DNA of 64,000 nucleotides from Parasponia andersonii (lineage: Eukaryota > Streptophyta > Magnoliopsida > Rosales > Cannabaceae): the NCBI GenBank assembly GCA_002914805.1, contig JXTB01000793.1, positions 21,711 to 85,710 of the forward strand, written 5' to 3'. Below the pieces are notes generated by a model, which was given only the letters and a program-made list of their open reading frames with translations, made no database searches and was not told where the DNA came from. Below are positions 24,175 to 38,191 of this stretch, piece by piece. Within the stretch, counting starts at the first letter, position 1. Each line of letters opens with the position of its first letter. Position numbers and translations under genes: made by a program.

Positions 24175-27100
24175 AGTATGTAATCATAATTTTATGGCTG
24201 CTGGATTTTTTTTTTTTTTTTACTTTTTACTTTTCTCTTACTGATGTCTTTGTTGAAGTGTTTTCTAACCAATAATTCTGAGTTGTTTATTAGTGTTTTG
24301 AGGGTATTTGTGGTCTTCCCTCGGCTATTTTTGTTTGTTTATCTGTTATTGAATTCCTTTTCTAGCGAAAAAAAAAAAAGCATAAATTTCCCTATTGTAA
24401 TTTAGGAGGACTACCTTTGAAATTCGGTGCTAAGTAGTAAAGTAATTTAAGGCAAATCAATTCAAGGAGTAGTAATGATTATGTGGACATAAATATTATA
24501 ATAAGGTTCAACTTTTTTTATAAGTTATAATAAGGTTGAACATGGTACGAAGGATAATATTTTAAGAATAATGATCTTTTCATTAAAAAAGTTAACACGG
24601 AGGAAAATTTTCATCTACAGCTGACATATTGATTATTTCTATTAACATAATTAATTAATATGACTGCTTTTGATATTTTTTAAAGGTTGAGAGTTGAGAC
24701 TTGAGAAGTGATTTGCTGAAAACTTTTGGTTAGATGTCCAGCTAGGCCAGCACTATTGGATGGGACTTCGCTAAAGACCTTAATTAAAACATTGTTAATT
24801 AAGCACAGGAGATTGTCCATTTAATGACGTAAAAGTTATTTTAGTTGATTTCACAATTGGCTTTTCTTCCCCACCTTACGCTCCTTGCTCAATTATTACT
24901 TTGATTTTACTCCGTGGTTATCATTGTGTCTTTCCTGGGGCATTGACACTTCACTTGTTTTTACTTTTTAGCCTCAAAAGGTTCAAAGGTCCCCTAGAAA
25001 AATATGTGACTCAATCTGTCTTGATTCGTTTATCTAGTTAATTTATTCAGACCCTTTTAAGTGTTCTATCTCTTATTTTTCGCCAAGTTTCCATGAAGAT
25101 TGTCCTGATTTGCATGGAAAATTTTTTAATATATAGTATGGTATAGCGATGGTCACCTTTTCTGGTTCCTTGTATTACAATTTGTTAATTAGAATGTGTT
25201 TGACAAATTTACACCATAAAATATATGCATTTTAAATTTGATCTTGTGACTTCAGGAGGGCCCGTTAATTAAGTATAAATTTGGTCCTCAACAAAAAAGA
25301 AAATACACCTTTCTCACTTTTCTTTTGCCATCATTTAAGATGGCCCAGCTGATTCATTAATTTTAGAAGATAATCATGAGCTCCTTCCGAAACCACCCTT
25401 TATGAAATCTGTGCCTTGAATTATTGATGCCGAAAGCATAAAATATAAAGCAGTAAACCATGCGAGTAAACTGGAATTATTAAAAAAAAAGAAGAAAGAA
25501 CAGTAATCAACTCCAAGCAAATTGACTCAGAAAGTAACCAATATGGTCCACCAAAGCTTTTAACAGTGTCAAGTAAATATATTAGGGGCTAAGTAGCCTG
25601 AGATTAAGTTAAGTCGCGGTTTCACATGTTTGTATTGGAGTAGACGTTGTCGGGGATTTTCTTCAAGAAACAAATGCATCAATGAATTTGCCTCTGCTTT
25701 AATCAACTCTCCTTTTCACAGGGAAGAAAAGGGTACAAAAAATTTGGTAAATTAACTTTGGATCACGGCATATACAGAGGCAAATTCACAGCAAAACCTG
25801 TAGAAAACCTTTTATCTCTGCGTTGTTTAATCCTTGAAATGAAGTATAGCACATCCAATGATATTTAGAGAATCACTCGAGCAAAAGAGTGGCCCCTTTT
25901 TTCACCAAAAAAATATAAGAAAAAAAGAAGAGTGGCCCTTTAGATGTAGTTTTGAATCTCGAAACAAGGTTTAGCATGTTCATAAGAGTTTTCAAAATAA
26001 GATCTAAACGATTAGAATACAAAAATGTGTTTTGAAATATGATTATATGTGATTGATAGGATTAAATTGTGTTTATTTTAACATTTGCTACTTTTGAGGT
26101 GATTTGATTATATCTCTTGTATACCATCAAACAAGCAATAATTAGAAACTAATGACACCCAAAATCAAGTAGGACATGAGCAGGCTACTGTCAATCTTTA
26201 GTAACGTGTTAAAATATTTCAAATGACTTATAAGTGAAAATTTTTATATTAAGATTTATAAAATTGATGCATTTATAATTTTTTTCTTTATAATGAAAAA
26301 AATGAGAAAATGATTAACAGAATGACTACTCTCTTTAGACCCAATTACATAGATATTCTTACTTTTAAAATTCGACTCGAATGAGCCATCTTAATTCGAA
26401 TTCGTGACCTCTAATCTATGAGATAACCACGTTGCCGCTAAGTGACTAGTTTAGTGCTGAACGCATTTATAACTATTACTATTGGCTATATATAAATAAA
26501 TAGTGTATAGTCTGTTTCTTCCCTTTGATGATAAGATAAAAAGAGAGAATGATATGGGACATTGATGGAAAATAGAGGCCTCTGTTAGCTTGAAACGATC
26601 AACCATTCGGTGATAAAACGTCTAGGCCAAAAGCATTTCATTCACTCATTTTTTTGCACCGACATTCTCATTTTATACAATAGTTTCATATTTGTGTGGT
26701 TTATGACATTCTTGGATACACAATGACATCGATCGTCTCTATTAGAGGGTCCTATTTCCCATAACTCGCTGCTTGGACTCTTTCTCATTTCATATTCCTT
26801 TTCCCCTCTTTTTTGATTTTTCGAAGCAGCTGCATGAAATTAACCAGGTGGGGTTCGTCTTCCGATTATTATCTACTGAAATAAGTTGTTCTTCATAACG
26901 ACAAATGCACAAAAGGACCTATTATCCCAGCTAAAAATAAAATAAAAATGACAACCAAATTAAACATTCCAGGTCCACCATGCCAAAATTTCCCATGTTT
27001 CAGCATTCATTTCCGTTTCCCACCTACCATTAGTCACAAATTCATCAATATGGTCCCCCACATAAGAGCCCATCAGGAAAATTTGTACCATATGGCAGCA

Positions 27101-27483
27101 GTGTATGGAACTATTTTCAAAACATTTGCTAGAACCACACATGTTTTAATAGGCACAAAATTTTGCTTGGCAGCTTCTGGACAATAACCAACGTTTTTTT
27201 TTTTTTAAAAAAAAAAAAAAAAAGACTTTCCTAGGCAGAAGCTAAATCACATTGATAAAAACTAATGATATATTATACAACCTGGAAATTAACTACATTA
27301 GACCCCAACGAAGTAAAAAGAACAACAAAGACATAAATAAACTAAGCATAAACCAAAAATATGAAACAAAAAATTAAAAAAAAAAAACATGGAGAACATG
27401 TTTTATACAGGTGTGCATAACTTCAATCCCAGCCAGACTCCATCCCGTCTTTTTTACAAGGTCCCCCCAAACACCATCATGGA
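24175..27483. other. Intergenic DNA between the CCD pseudogene and XTH
   Basis: 24180-24380 ends in an A-run (24368-24379) after a T-rich leader and may be the 3' end of a LINE. 26370-26450 (CGAATTCGTGACCTCTAATC) looks like a worn transposon end. Short open frames at 26948-27187 resemble no known protein. Positions 27190-27225 are T/A homopolymers. Confidence 0.4.
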
Positions 27484-29739
27484 CTAGTGGCGGTGGTGGA
27501 CACATTCAGCCGGAACCACCGGGAACCTAGAGGCATCGGAGCAGTAGTCATAGACCATGTGGTTGGCCCGAACCCACATGAGCTGGTGGCTCTGGTGCAC
27601 GTTGAGCTCAGACAACACTGGCTCATCCCACCAGTACCGCTTCTCGGCGGAGCTACTGCACTTCTTGGCATTGTCATCAGCAGACACAGATACGGTGCAC
27701 TCGCACGCGTTGATGTCAAAGCCCTTGTAGGCGGCGACGAATGGTGCGTGGGACCAGTCCGTCTTGACACGACCCCCTTGTGTGGCCCAGTCGTCTGCGT
27801 TCCATATAGAGCTGTAGACCCCCATGGCTTGGTCTTTTGGGAAAGGAATGCCCTTTTGTTCCATGTTGGTGTGCACCCTTATTGGGGTCTCATCTACCAT
27901 AAACCTGAGCACAAAAATGAATAAAGCACGTCAATTTTCATGTTAACAAAATCAGTAACACAATTGGGTTTTTAACCATTTTCAGGATAAGATTGCTAAG
28001 AGTCATTTGATCCGATAAGGGTGAACTGGGTTCTTATCTTACGGCTTAGCAAGATGCCAGAACATCAAAAATCAACAAGGGGGACCCCTATAAACATTTA
28101 GACAACATATCATCCAAGATTCCTCTCCTTTTTTCATGGTTAAAGTTGTTTTTAATGCCAAATTACAAATGATACAGTGGCACCCACTATGTATATATGG
28201 AAATGACATTGACACAATAGGTTCTCTTTTCTAAGCTATATAAGTTAAGGAGGCTGCTAAACCATTAAATTAACTTTTGTTTAATACATTAATGACACAG
28301 TTATAACCTATATATATAAACACCGATTTGAGGCAGTGAACCAGGGGACTTACACAACATGGCGCTGGTTCCAGAAGATGGAGTAGGAGTGGAATTCCGT
28401 GGTGGGGTCGAACCAGAGGTTCAATCTCTGCTCTCTGTTACCTACTCCATTCACGTAGACATTGGTCTGGACCGAATAAGGTTCTCCAGTGGTATTTCCC
28501 AAGAACTCGAAATCAAACTCATTGTGGTTTGGGCCCTCTGATGACATCTGTATCACAAGAAAAACAGCCAACTAGAATTTTAAGATATGATCAAATTAAA
28601 GTAAATAGCATATCATTATCAGAACCCAACAAAAATTGTTAGTTATTCATTGAATTATGATTATAATGACAAGGTTTTGATCATATCATCATATAAGGTT
28701 CTTTCAGTACATGACATATCTTGGTCATAATGACATCTATATCCATTATCTCATTATCTTAAGCCGTGAAGATTTGCTATACGTTATTGAAAGTTACAGG
28801 TGATTACAAAAATAATAAATGCAAAGAATTAAAAGCGATTGCGGAGATTCACGAGGTAAAAAGGAAAAGAAGCAGGTAGACTCTAGTAATAATAGCAGCA
28901 GTAGTAGCAGCCTACTCATTGGTTCATACAAATCCAAGATTAAATTGTCCTCAACCGGGTAAATGTCACAATGCAATTGAGTGCTTTGTTTGTGAATTAT
29001 TGAATTAGGGTGACCCCATCAGTCAGTCTGAGTCGTGACCACTTAAAAGTAAAGTCAGCTGAGCTGTCCTCAACTTTAAAATATATTACAGACGAGTCCA
29101 TTCGAGAACCAAAGGTTCTTAAATAGTAACACTAACAAAAACAAGCCATTACCACTTGTTTAGTGTACATAAACTAAACGTGACAGAATATCTAGAAAGA
29201 TTTGGTTAATGAAAACTAAAAAAGCTTATGACAATTACTTGATATGTACATTATTAATATATATTTGGCCAATACATATATAAAACCATCGGCTATACTC
29301 ACATAGAAAGCAGTAACAGTTCCAGCAGAATCACCCTCTACAAGCTTAATCTGAATGGTCACTTTCCCAAACAAATACTTGTTTTTGGATTGAAACCCAG
29401 CTCCTGAAATCCCCCAAAAAGGACGGTTTTATCAGTTTAAGAGTGATCAAATATATGATACATGGACATAAAATAGCATATATATATATAAGCAATATCA
29501 AAACTGTAAAGGAAGAAATTTTAACGGCTTTGATGAATCTCAAAAGGACTATCAGTAACAATGGTCTTAATAGATTAAGTAGTACCGGAATAGCTGTCCA
29601 GTTTGAGCTTAAGAAGCTCTCCTTCATAGACGAAATGGTCCAAAGCCCAGGTCGGCTGGAATAGCTCATCAAACTTGGCTGAGCTAACTGAGACCACCAA
29701 AGCCACAAGACCCACAAACAAAACCACTAAAGCTGCCAT
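27484..29739 (-). CDS. Xyloglucan endotransglucosylase/hydrolase, intact, 4 exons
   Basis: A cell-wall enzyme (GH16) that cuts xyloglucan and rejoins or hydrolyses it during wall loosening. Exons on the minus strand: 29739-29586, 29403-29303, 28547-28354, 27904-27484. All have GT..AG borders and join in frame to 289 residues, the normal family length. Residues 1-20 form a signal peptide ([20 protein letters not shown]). The active-site segment [11 protein letters not shown] (93-103) holds the nucleophile Glu95 and acid/base Glu99. N103-T-T is the conserved N-glycosylation site. The C-terminal XET_C domain ends with paired Cys and VPAEC near the end. [19 protein letters not shown] and the H-N-E-F active site point to the XTH6/XTH7 type, inferred from memory of the family. 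No lesion was seen. Confidence 0.95.
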
Positions 29740-29860
29740 TAGAGAATGAAAATACAGAGCCGGAGAAACCAGAGAAAGAGAGAGAGGGATTTGAGTACGA
29801 GAGCAGAGAGTGAAGCTTCTACTCCTTAAAATGCTCTGTAGGGACAAGCAACAACACTGG

Positions 29861-29868
29861 CTTTTATA
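29861..29868 (-). promoter_or_regulatory. TATA box of the XTH gene
   Basis: The minus strand reads GGCTATAAAAGCC here, about 122 nt before the ATG, with CCAAT just upstream (29871-29880 region). Transcription would start around 29835, giving a 5'UTR of roughly 95 nt. Confidence 0.7.
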
Positions 29869-29884
29869 GCCAATTCTATTGGCT

Positions 29885-31581
29885 TCTCCTAAAAGCCTCT
29901 GCCATCTCATTAGCCACGTCATCACGAATTTTCCGCCACCTGGATTTCCACGTAGGACACAAGTCCCGTAAAACTTGGGGAAAAAATTGTGAAAATGGGT
30001 GAAAAAAATATATATAGCCGTTATCAAATTCCATGCCCACTTAGCTGGACAAAACCTGGCCACTGTGTGAGTGGGCACAGGATACGGCACGTTTGCCCAG
30101 AAGGGTTAGTACACATATTGACCAATGGGAATATGCCACATTTCAACTCCCAGCAGGAGCATCAGGCTGTCCAGTTGTCGCTGACTATTGCATTAAAAGT
30201 AACGCTAGGACACTAGGATGATACGTGTGTTTGTTATTTTGGACTATTTAATTAATAAATTAGTTTTTATTTAATTTTATTTAAATTATAATTAGTTAAT
30301 AACGTATTGATATTTTATTTGAATTATAATTATAATTAGTCCCGATATATAATTATGATATTGGATACACGGTGCCTCGTAACATTATTTATGTAGTTCG
30401 GTCGCAAACGTCTGGTGCACGGACTTGGAATAACCTGACCAATCCAGGTGCATGGATCTGGAATAACCTGAACAATCCATTCGCGAGTAGCTGTATGTTT
30501 ATTACTCGCCTTATCTTAACGACACGTCGTTTATACGACGAGCGTTTTGAGCGAGTGCTCAGAACGCTAACACCAAAAAGTAGGTTGCGCTTTGTCTTAT
30601 CTGCAATTTGTTTTTACTTTGGGGTGAGGGGCAGTGCCAGCTGGACAGTTGGAAGGCACTGTACAATGCCACACATTTTACATTTATCTTTATAATTTTG
30701 CATCAATTAAAATCCTTTTTTATTTTTTATTTCTTTAAATCAACCTTTTTCAAAATGATTTACTCTCTCGGATGTGATTTTTTTTTGGGGGGTCTCTCTC
30801 GGGATGTGCGACCTATAATTGAGAGGTTTCATAAATGTAGATATTTGTTTGGTTTTTAATTAGCGTGATGGATCAATTAAAAACATTTTGCAGGCTGCAG
30901 TGCGAAGATGTTGAGAAATGGGTAAGTGGGAGTACTGCAAGATTGGTATGTGACAGATTTGGCAACCAATAAAGTCATGCTCCACATAGAATGATGACAA
31001 TGGATACTATTTTTTTTTTTTTGGTAATGGTTGTATAGGGATAGCTTTGCATTATTCATTCAAAGTGTGTAGATTAATGTCATTTAAAATGTCCTGTGCT
31101 CCAATGTTTGTCAAGATTAGACAATATTTTATGGTAACTTATGTTATTAGGTACTCAACACAATACTTACATTAAAAGTAGAAGAGTAAGGACCTTTCAG
31201 ATTAGGAGGTATAATTAGTTAATTACTACACAACAATGCATGCTACTATGAACATAGTACTGTGTTGAAGGGGGAGCTTTTTTCTTTTTTTTTTTTTTGG
31301 TAATGAGAAAGGGTAGCTAATTAGATTTGTAAATTTTCTTTGAGGCCATAAATTTCTTATCTTCGAATATAAGGATTTGAGCAATAGAGAGAGAACTGAA
31401 GCGCTCTAACTAAGGTGAATAAATATTATTAAACAAAGATACATAATTATTCTTTACTCTTTACATTACCCTCCAAATTCCAACCGTGCATGCATTAACA
31501 AAAGCAGAAAAATTCTCCTTTTATTTTTATCAAAACTTGTTGACTGTTGCGTTCAAAATAAATAACTTCTTGAGTGTTTTA
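29885..31581. other. Intergenic DNA
   Basis: The first part is the upstream region of the XTH gene. 30360-30620 is GC-richer and contains a repeated phrase (GGAATAACCTGA-CAATCCA at about 30427 and 30460). No coding similarity was recognised. Confidence 0.4.
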
Positions 31582-31586
31582 TTAGT

Positions 31587-32248
31587 TGTTGTGCGGTCTA
31601 AAATCCTAAGATCGCATAAGGGTTAAGTTCGACCTCCTCCGTGATGGTTATATGCGACCTCTTCAGGTTATATGCGACCTCTTCCGTGATGGTTATGTGC
31701 GACCTTCTCCGTGTAGTCTCTTTTTGCATAAGTATGTGCGTCTCTTTCTATATAAGTGGTGGGTGAACTCTTCCGAAAAAAAAGAGAAACAAGTATATGC
31801 TATGTCAAACAGGAAACCTACAAGAAAAGGGAAACAGAAGTCTCCTATTTATGATCAACTAGTTATCCGTTTTGAATGGTTATCCAATTATGTTGTTACT
31901 TAATTTACGTTACCCAATTGTATAGTTACCCGTTTATACAATTAGGATCCTAGGGACATAGGGTTACCTTTACCTATATAAAGGGGACTCAATGTTCCGA
32001 AGAGGAGGAAGTTTGAGTATTCCAATAGCTTTTCAGTCTTTCCAATTTCTAGACGAGACATTGTAACCTTGAGTGTTCGTAATTCTTCATAAAATAGTGA
32101 GAAAACAGTGGACGTAAGCTCATCTTTTTCGAGGCTGAACCACTATAAAATCGTCTCTCTTTATTTGTTTTGATTATTAACTCAATTAGCACAAGCCACA
32201 TCTCTTATTTTTCTTCTAAATTTATTGTTGATAAAACCTCCGTCAACA
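31587..32248 (+). mobile_element. Solo LTR (family A), 662 bp, with perfect TTAGT duplication
   Basis: Starts TGTTGTGCGGTCTAAAATCC and ends CCTCCGTCAACA (TG..CA). It is flanked by identical 5-bp repeats TTAGT at 31582-31586 and 32249-32253. No internal region or second LTR in the same orientation lies nearby, so it is a solo LTR left by recombination. An internal CTATATAAAGG (about 31974) is the likely LTR TATA box. The GCGACCTCTTC phrase is repeated several times inside. A second copy lies inverted at 58-723. Confidence 0.9.
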
Positions 32249-32253
32249 TTAGT

Positions 32254-33717
32254 AAACAACATGACCACGCAATGTAAGGTTTAAACGACAGCAATAATGG
32301 AAGTGTTTGTTTCTTTGTTTTACTTAATATTAGTCTAAACGACTGTATTAAATTATATTATATTATATTTGATAGATAAATTTACTAGAAAATGGGCATT
32401 GTTAGATCAATAGATAATAACTATTTTTTATTTTATAAAAGATCAATAGATAATAACTGAACTCTTAGAACTAATAGATAACTTTAACCCTTCTTCTTTT
32501 GCTTTTCATTATTTTTGGAAATTTGTCCCGTTTATATAACTTAAGCATGGCTCAAATGAATATTTTAAAACTTTAACAATGGTAAAAAAACTATTAAAAA
32601 ATTATAAAAAAAAAGATACATCTTTTAGCTGGTAAAGATAAAAGATATCTGTACGGCCTCTTTGCACGAATCACTTGCATCACAAGCCAAAGAGGAAAGC
32701 AGAAGTCACAAAAACCTAGAAAGCATATGACAGTGTCGCACTCTAGTTTATACCATCTCACTCAAAACAAAAAAGTTTAAAAAAAAAAAAAAACAAAAAA
32801 CAAAAACTTTGGCAAAGAAAAGAAAAGTTCCCCAATAGCCAAATTTACAGAACAAAATTTCAAATATTCAAAAATAAAAAGAAGGAAAAAAATTATACAA
32901 AAAAAAAACCACGTGAGAGAAGGTATTTTGTGGACCTTTTTCAGTACAGTGAGCCGTTGGAGATATTTGGCACAGCTGGAGTGGTTTAAATTTCCTTGCT
33001 TTTTATTTTTATCCTTTTTTGGGGCTTTTTGGACATTTCATTTAAAGCAGACTTCATTGCACAGCCTGGCAAATTTGGTGTGACTGGACCAAAACGCTTT
33101 GGATTTGTGTGTATATCCAAATTGCACTGATTGGATGACTTCTTGCATAAGTAGAGTTTCAGTGGCCAGAGAAGGGTTAAAATGATTACCATGATTCATC
33201 ACATTTTATTATTTTGCAGGTACAATCGAGTGCTTCATACTAGTGCTCTATATAGTCTATAAAATAGCCTTTTGTGGGTCTCAGACTTTCAATTTATAGG
33301 TCTATATTTCAAGCAAAGTAGTTGAACGTGCTGCCAAATTTGACTTGAACGTATAGAAACAAACATACAAGAATGTACCATCATAATTTTTGGAGTTACA
33401 CCAAATTACCATCATTTTTTCTAATTTTACCCATATTATGAGCAGGAGCGGAGCTACATGAAGCTCATCTCCCTGAATTTTCTTTTTCATGTGAATAGTA
33501 TGTGAGTTTTTAAAAAAAAATTAGATTTTTTCTCCTCTAAACTAAATTTTTTCCTTGTCTGAATTTATAAAATTTTAAATATATGCCTAAGTTTTGAGTT
33601 AGATCTTTTTATATGATTAAAGCACATTTGATTTTACTCTATCTAAATTAAATTTTTTTACTCTTTAGATTAAATTTCTAGCTTGACCTTGATTATGAGG
33701 TTGTACATTTGGATTTA
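32254..33717. other. AT-rich intergenic DNA
   Basis: No gene or element recognised; A-rich runs occur at 32760-32910. Confidence 0.45.
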
Positions 33718-33722
33718 TTATC

Positions 33723-34217
33723 TGTTAGGACTAACCTCCCCAATAAATAAATAATAAAAGAAACGATAAAATAAATATAAAAAATAATACTGAAATAAAT
33801 AAATAAGACATACATAAAATTAGTACTTCACTAAATTGAGAGGAAAAAAATCTTTATAAGTGCTTACACTCAGCACTCTCAACTTATACTCCGGATCCCA
33901 AAAACACAGGACTCTCAAGAGTAAACTAATCACTCTAATTTTATTCTCACAATACTATATTTTTCACGCTCTAAGATGATTAAACATTGAAGAATAAGTC
34001 TCTATTTATAAACGAGGCTCACCCATTATTTGCCAAACTTTTCCGTATATATCACACAGGGAATACAAGGTTTACACACAAATACACGGTGCATTAATTG
34101 CACCAATAACCGCATCCTCTAATTATGCTAAAGATGTGTCCATTGACTATATATATATATATATATGCATTTTATTCAAGCATTAAATGCTTGGTCAAAA
34201 AGGAAAATCTTCGCACA
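33723..34217 (-). repeat. 3' LTR of the copia element
   Basis: Plus strand TGTTAGGACTAAC..TTCGCACA. It shares blocks such as GAATA..CTCACCC-TTATTTGCCAAACTT and ACACGGTGCATTAATTGCAC with the other LTR. Confidence 0.85.
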
Positions 34218-34295
34218 GTGACAATCTCTCGTCTGAGAATTTGATTTTAATCATGTCTTCTTACTCCATCAATACAGTAGCTCATCTCTTTATAA

Positions 34296-36000
34296 TTATC
34301 CTTGCAAACTGACAAAAGCCGAAGATAACTTTTGTTTGTCAATGATCACCATCTTCGTTAACATATCAGCAAGATTCTGACTACCATGAATCTTCTTAAG
34401 AATTATAGCTCCATCTTCTAAAACTGAGTATATGAAATGGTACCGAACTTCTATATGCTTCGTTCGAGCATAATAAAGAGGATTCTTTGCTAGATGAATA
34501 ACACATTGACTATCACAATGCAAAGTGCTCTTCCTATAATTCTGATCGAATTCCTCTAGAAAACTCTGCAACTATATCAACTCTTTACTTGCTTCTGTCA
34601 CAGCAACGTTCTCAACTTCAGTAGTAGAGAGTATAATAATCTTCTATAATCTTAAGACCTAACTAACCGTTGTACCACCTAATGTGAATACATATCTAGT
34701 AGTACTCTTCTTGTCGTCTATATCACCAGTCATATTAGCATCTACATAGCCTTGTAAACCCATATTTGATTTTCTGAAACACAAGGATTTGTCTGTCGTT
34801 CCTCTCAAATACCTAAGAATCCACTTCACTACTTTCCAGTGTTGTTTTTCTGAATTACTCATATATCGGCTTACAACTCCCACTATATATGCTATATCTA
34901 GTTTTGTACATACCATGGTATAGGAATAAGACATCTTGACCATGTGAGCTCGCTTCTGCTATGTTGAGGGTGACTGCTTTTTGGTTAATATAAAGTGACT
35001 AACTAATGGAGTACTTACAGGCTTTACTTCATCTATGTTGAATCTATTAGGCACCTTTTTCACATACTCCTATTGAGATAGCTTCAAACTCTCTTTCACT
35101 CTATCTCTAGAAATTCGCATCATAAGGATTTACTTTGTAGCTCTCAAATCCTTTATAGAAAACTTCATTAATAATTCTTTCTTGAGTTTATCTATTTTTT
35201 CCATATTAGCTCTAGCAATTAATATATCATCTACATACAAAAGAGAATAATATAGGAATTGTCAAACCTTTTCGTGTAATAGTAATGATTTGTTTGGCAC
35301 TACAAGTAACCATTGTAACTTATAAACGTATCAAACTTTTTGTACTATTTTCTTGGAGCCTGTGTCTGGCCATACAGACTCTTCTAAAGTTTACAAACCA
35401 TTATCTCCTTCCTTTATACTTCAAAATCTTGTGGCTACTTCATGTAAATTTTTGCCTCCAAGTTATCATGAAGAAATGCTGTCTTGACATCTAACTACTT
35501 TAGACGCAAGTCTTCCTTTGTCACCAATCCAAGCACTATTTTGATAGTGGTCAATTTAACCACTGGAGAGAAAATTTTGGTATAGTCAATGCTTTTCTTC
35601 TGTTAAAAGCCTTTGACAACAAGTCTTACCTTGTACCACTTACTGCCATCATGTTCTTCCTTTATTTGGTACATCTACTTATTGTGTAATGCTTTATTCC
35701 CTTTTAGTTGTTAAGCTAACTCCCATATTTGATTGGACACTAAAGAATCCATCTCATCTTTCATGGCTAACTCCCACTGGGTTGACTTATCATGCTATAC
35801 AGCTTTTTCATAGGTCTCTAACTCGCCTTTATCAGTCAATAGAATGTAATATAATACTGGGGAATATCTCTGAGAAGGTCAAATAATTTTAGAAGATCTT
35901 CTAAGTTCACCCATTGGGGTTTATGGGTCTACCGCTGGTGCTATAACTTCTTGATCTTTCTCGTCATCATTAATATTCATTTCATCTACTGGAATCTCAT
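34296..36000 (-). pseudogene. Copia reverse transcriptase and RNase H remnants
   Basis: RNase H (34571-34296) keeps LHCDSQCVIHLAKNP and ARTKHIEVRYHFI. Upstream, 34943-34659 shows MVCTKLDIAYIVGVVSRYMS and WKVVKWILRYLRGT, the connection region. The RT catalytic motif reads YVDDILIA around 35225-35247. Many stops and frameshifts separate these blocks. The domains copied the element's RNA into DNA when it was active. Confidence 0.85.
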
Positions 36001-36286
36001 TTAATGGCATTACCCCAATCTTTTTTACTTCAGGATATGCACTATTAACCTTGGTGCCCAATCTGTCCTTTTACATTACCTCCTCATTGAATATGCCATC
36101 CCTACTTCTGGTGATCTTCCGATTTTGGTCATCTTAGAAATGATAATCAAACTCAGCATCACCATAACCAATAAAGAAATATTTTTTAGACTTGGGATCA
36201 AGTTTACTTCTATTGGCAGGGTCTATATGAACATAAGATAAATAACCAAATACTTTCAGGAAAGAAAGATTTAACTCTTTACCGTT

Positions 36287-37030
36287 TCAGATCTCCTTTG
36301 GTATTTTGCAATCCAATGGTACCAATGGCCCTCTGTTGATAAGATATACAGTAGTGTTAACTGCATCAACCCAAAATATCTTTGGCAATCCTATGTGCAA
36401 TCTCATGCTCTTTGCATGTTCATTCAGGATTCTGTTAATTCTTTCAATAATGTCATTCTGTTGAGGTTTCCCTAGAATGATTTTCTCGAACTTGATACCA
36501 TTAACGGCACAATATTTCTTGAAATCATCATCATTATATTCTCCCTCATTATTAGACCAAAAGCATTTCACTTTTGGATTAGTCTTATTCTCAACTATGG
36601 TTTTCAATTTCTTAAAGGTATCATAAACATCAAATTTATTTTTCAAAAAATAAACTCATACCTTTCTGCTTGAATCATCAATGAATGTCACATAGTATCT
36701 AGAGCCTCTAAGAGATGTCATAGGAGATGGCCTTCTCACATCTGTGTGAACCAATTTCAACTTTGCTACTTTCGATTCTCTTATACCTTTTGAAACGCTC
36801 ACCCATTTCTACTTGCCAAAGATATAGCTTTTGGACAGGCTATACTTCACTGACTTCAGTTTTGATAGCTTTCTTTTTGATACCAGTACCTTGATTCCCT
36901 TCTCACTCATATACCCAAGTCTATAGTGCCATAGACTTGAATTAAATTCAGCGTCGATAGTCGCCAAAGTGTCTCTACAACTAGAAGATATATAGAGAGT
37001 TCCAGTTTTATTTCCTCGAGCAACAACCAT
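36287..37030 (-). pseudogene. Copia integrase remnant with GAG-pre-integrase segment
   Basis: LWHYRLGYMSEKGIKVL (GAG-pre-integrase) lies in 37030-36809. The integrase core (36646-36287) holds WSNNEGEY, where the second catalytic Asp is normally within SDNGGEY, and GKPQQNDIIERINRILNEHA with the catalytic Glu. In this copy the Asp position reads Asn. The segment is followed by the conserved LPKIFWVDAVNT. Confidence 0.85.
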
Positions 37031-37379
37031 GACTTATTTGCTAATCTTCCACAAGCCATCAGTAAAGGTAACATTGTGTCCTTTCTCGTCAAGTTATCCC
37101 ACCGATATAAGGTTCCACATCAATCTAGGTATATACCTTACTTTTTGAATTTTCCACATCAATCCGTTTGACATCTTTAAATGAATATCACCCATACTAA
37201 CAATATCTAAAGGTTCTCCATCGACCAGATAAACCTCTCTGTATTTACCAACAATGTAATTATCCAATACATAACGGTGTGCAGTGGTATGAAATGAAGC
37301 TCTAGAGTCTAAGACCCAAGAGTCAATTGGATTATCTACAGATAATAGTAAAGTATCTTATACCTTATCAGTCACGACA

Positions 37380-38159
37380 TTTGCATCGTTTCTACTATCA
37401 TTTCTTCTTGGTACTCTGTAATCATTTTTATGTGGCCAGTCTCGCCACAATTCTAGCATTCTGGTCTTCTTTTGAATCTAGACTTATTTTTGCTATTTCT
37501 TGACTTGGATCTATCACGACCCTGGTTACAATTCTTTTTGCTGCTTTTACCCATGTTCTCGAGATTTAGAGCAGAATTCGATGATACACCTTCACCTGAA
37601 TCAATTCTGCGAACTTCTTCCGCTAAAATTTGGTCTCTAACATAATTGAATTATAGCTTTCCTTTTCCTATAGAATTGCTAACCGTAGCCCTTATTGATT
37701 CCTAGCTATTTGGTAGAAATACTAGAAGAATTAAAGCATAAATTTCATTGTCGAGTTGAACATCAAATTGAGAAACGACTGCGTTGAACTCATTGATATG
37801 TGTTGCAATTAAAGTGCCTTCTCCCATCTTTAAATAAAATAACTTCTTCATCAGATGTACTTTGTTATTTACCGACGGTTTTTATATACGTCTAATAGGA
37901 TGCTCATCATCTTTGATGTAGTTTTTACCTCCGTCATATTATGAGAAACATTATTTGTTAGCGTCAATTGGATTACGCTTAATATATGCCGATCAAGGAG
38001 TTCGTAATAGTCATTCTCTATTTTCTCGGATTTCTTCCCTAATAAAGGCTAATGTAATTTTTTACTATGCAGATAATTATTGATCTGCAATCTCCAGTAT
38101 GAGAAGTTTGTACCGTTAAATTTGTCAATTTTGGGTCTTGATCCTTCACCTTCGGGCAT
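37380..38159 (-). pseudogene. Copia gag remnant
   Basis: The probable start is the ATG at 38159 (MPEGEGSRPKIDKFNGTNFS, followed by YWRLQINNYL), as in copia gag. Near 37455 a zinc knuckle NCGETGHIKND is visible, with the first and last Cys damaged (stop and Tyr). Frames in between are broken. Confidence 0.75.
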
Positions 38160-38191
38160 CGCTCCCACTAAATCGAAACTTTGGTGCCAAT

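Noticed and set aside
26948..27187. Overlapping 79- and 60-codon frames near XTH
   Set aside because: No recognisable domain, no splice context, and both strands are equally open.
27487..27924. 145-codon plus-strand frame opposite XTH exon 4
   Set aside because: Antisense shadow of the conserved XET C-terminal region.
30360..30620. Possible gene in a GC-richer patch
   Set aside because: A short open frame exists, but it resembles no protein family and contains a local duplication of GGAATAACCTGA; left as unassigned DNA.
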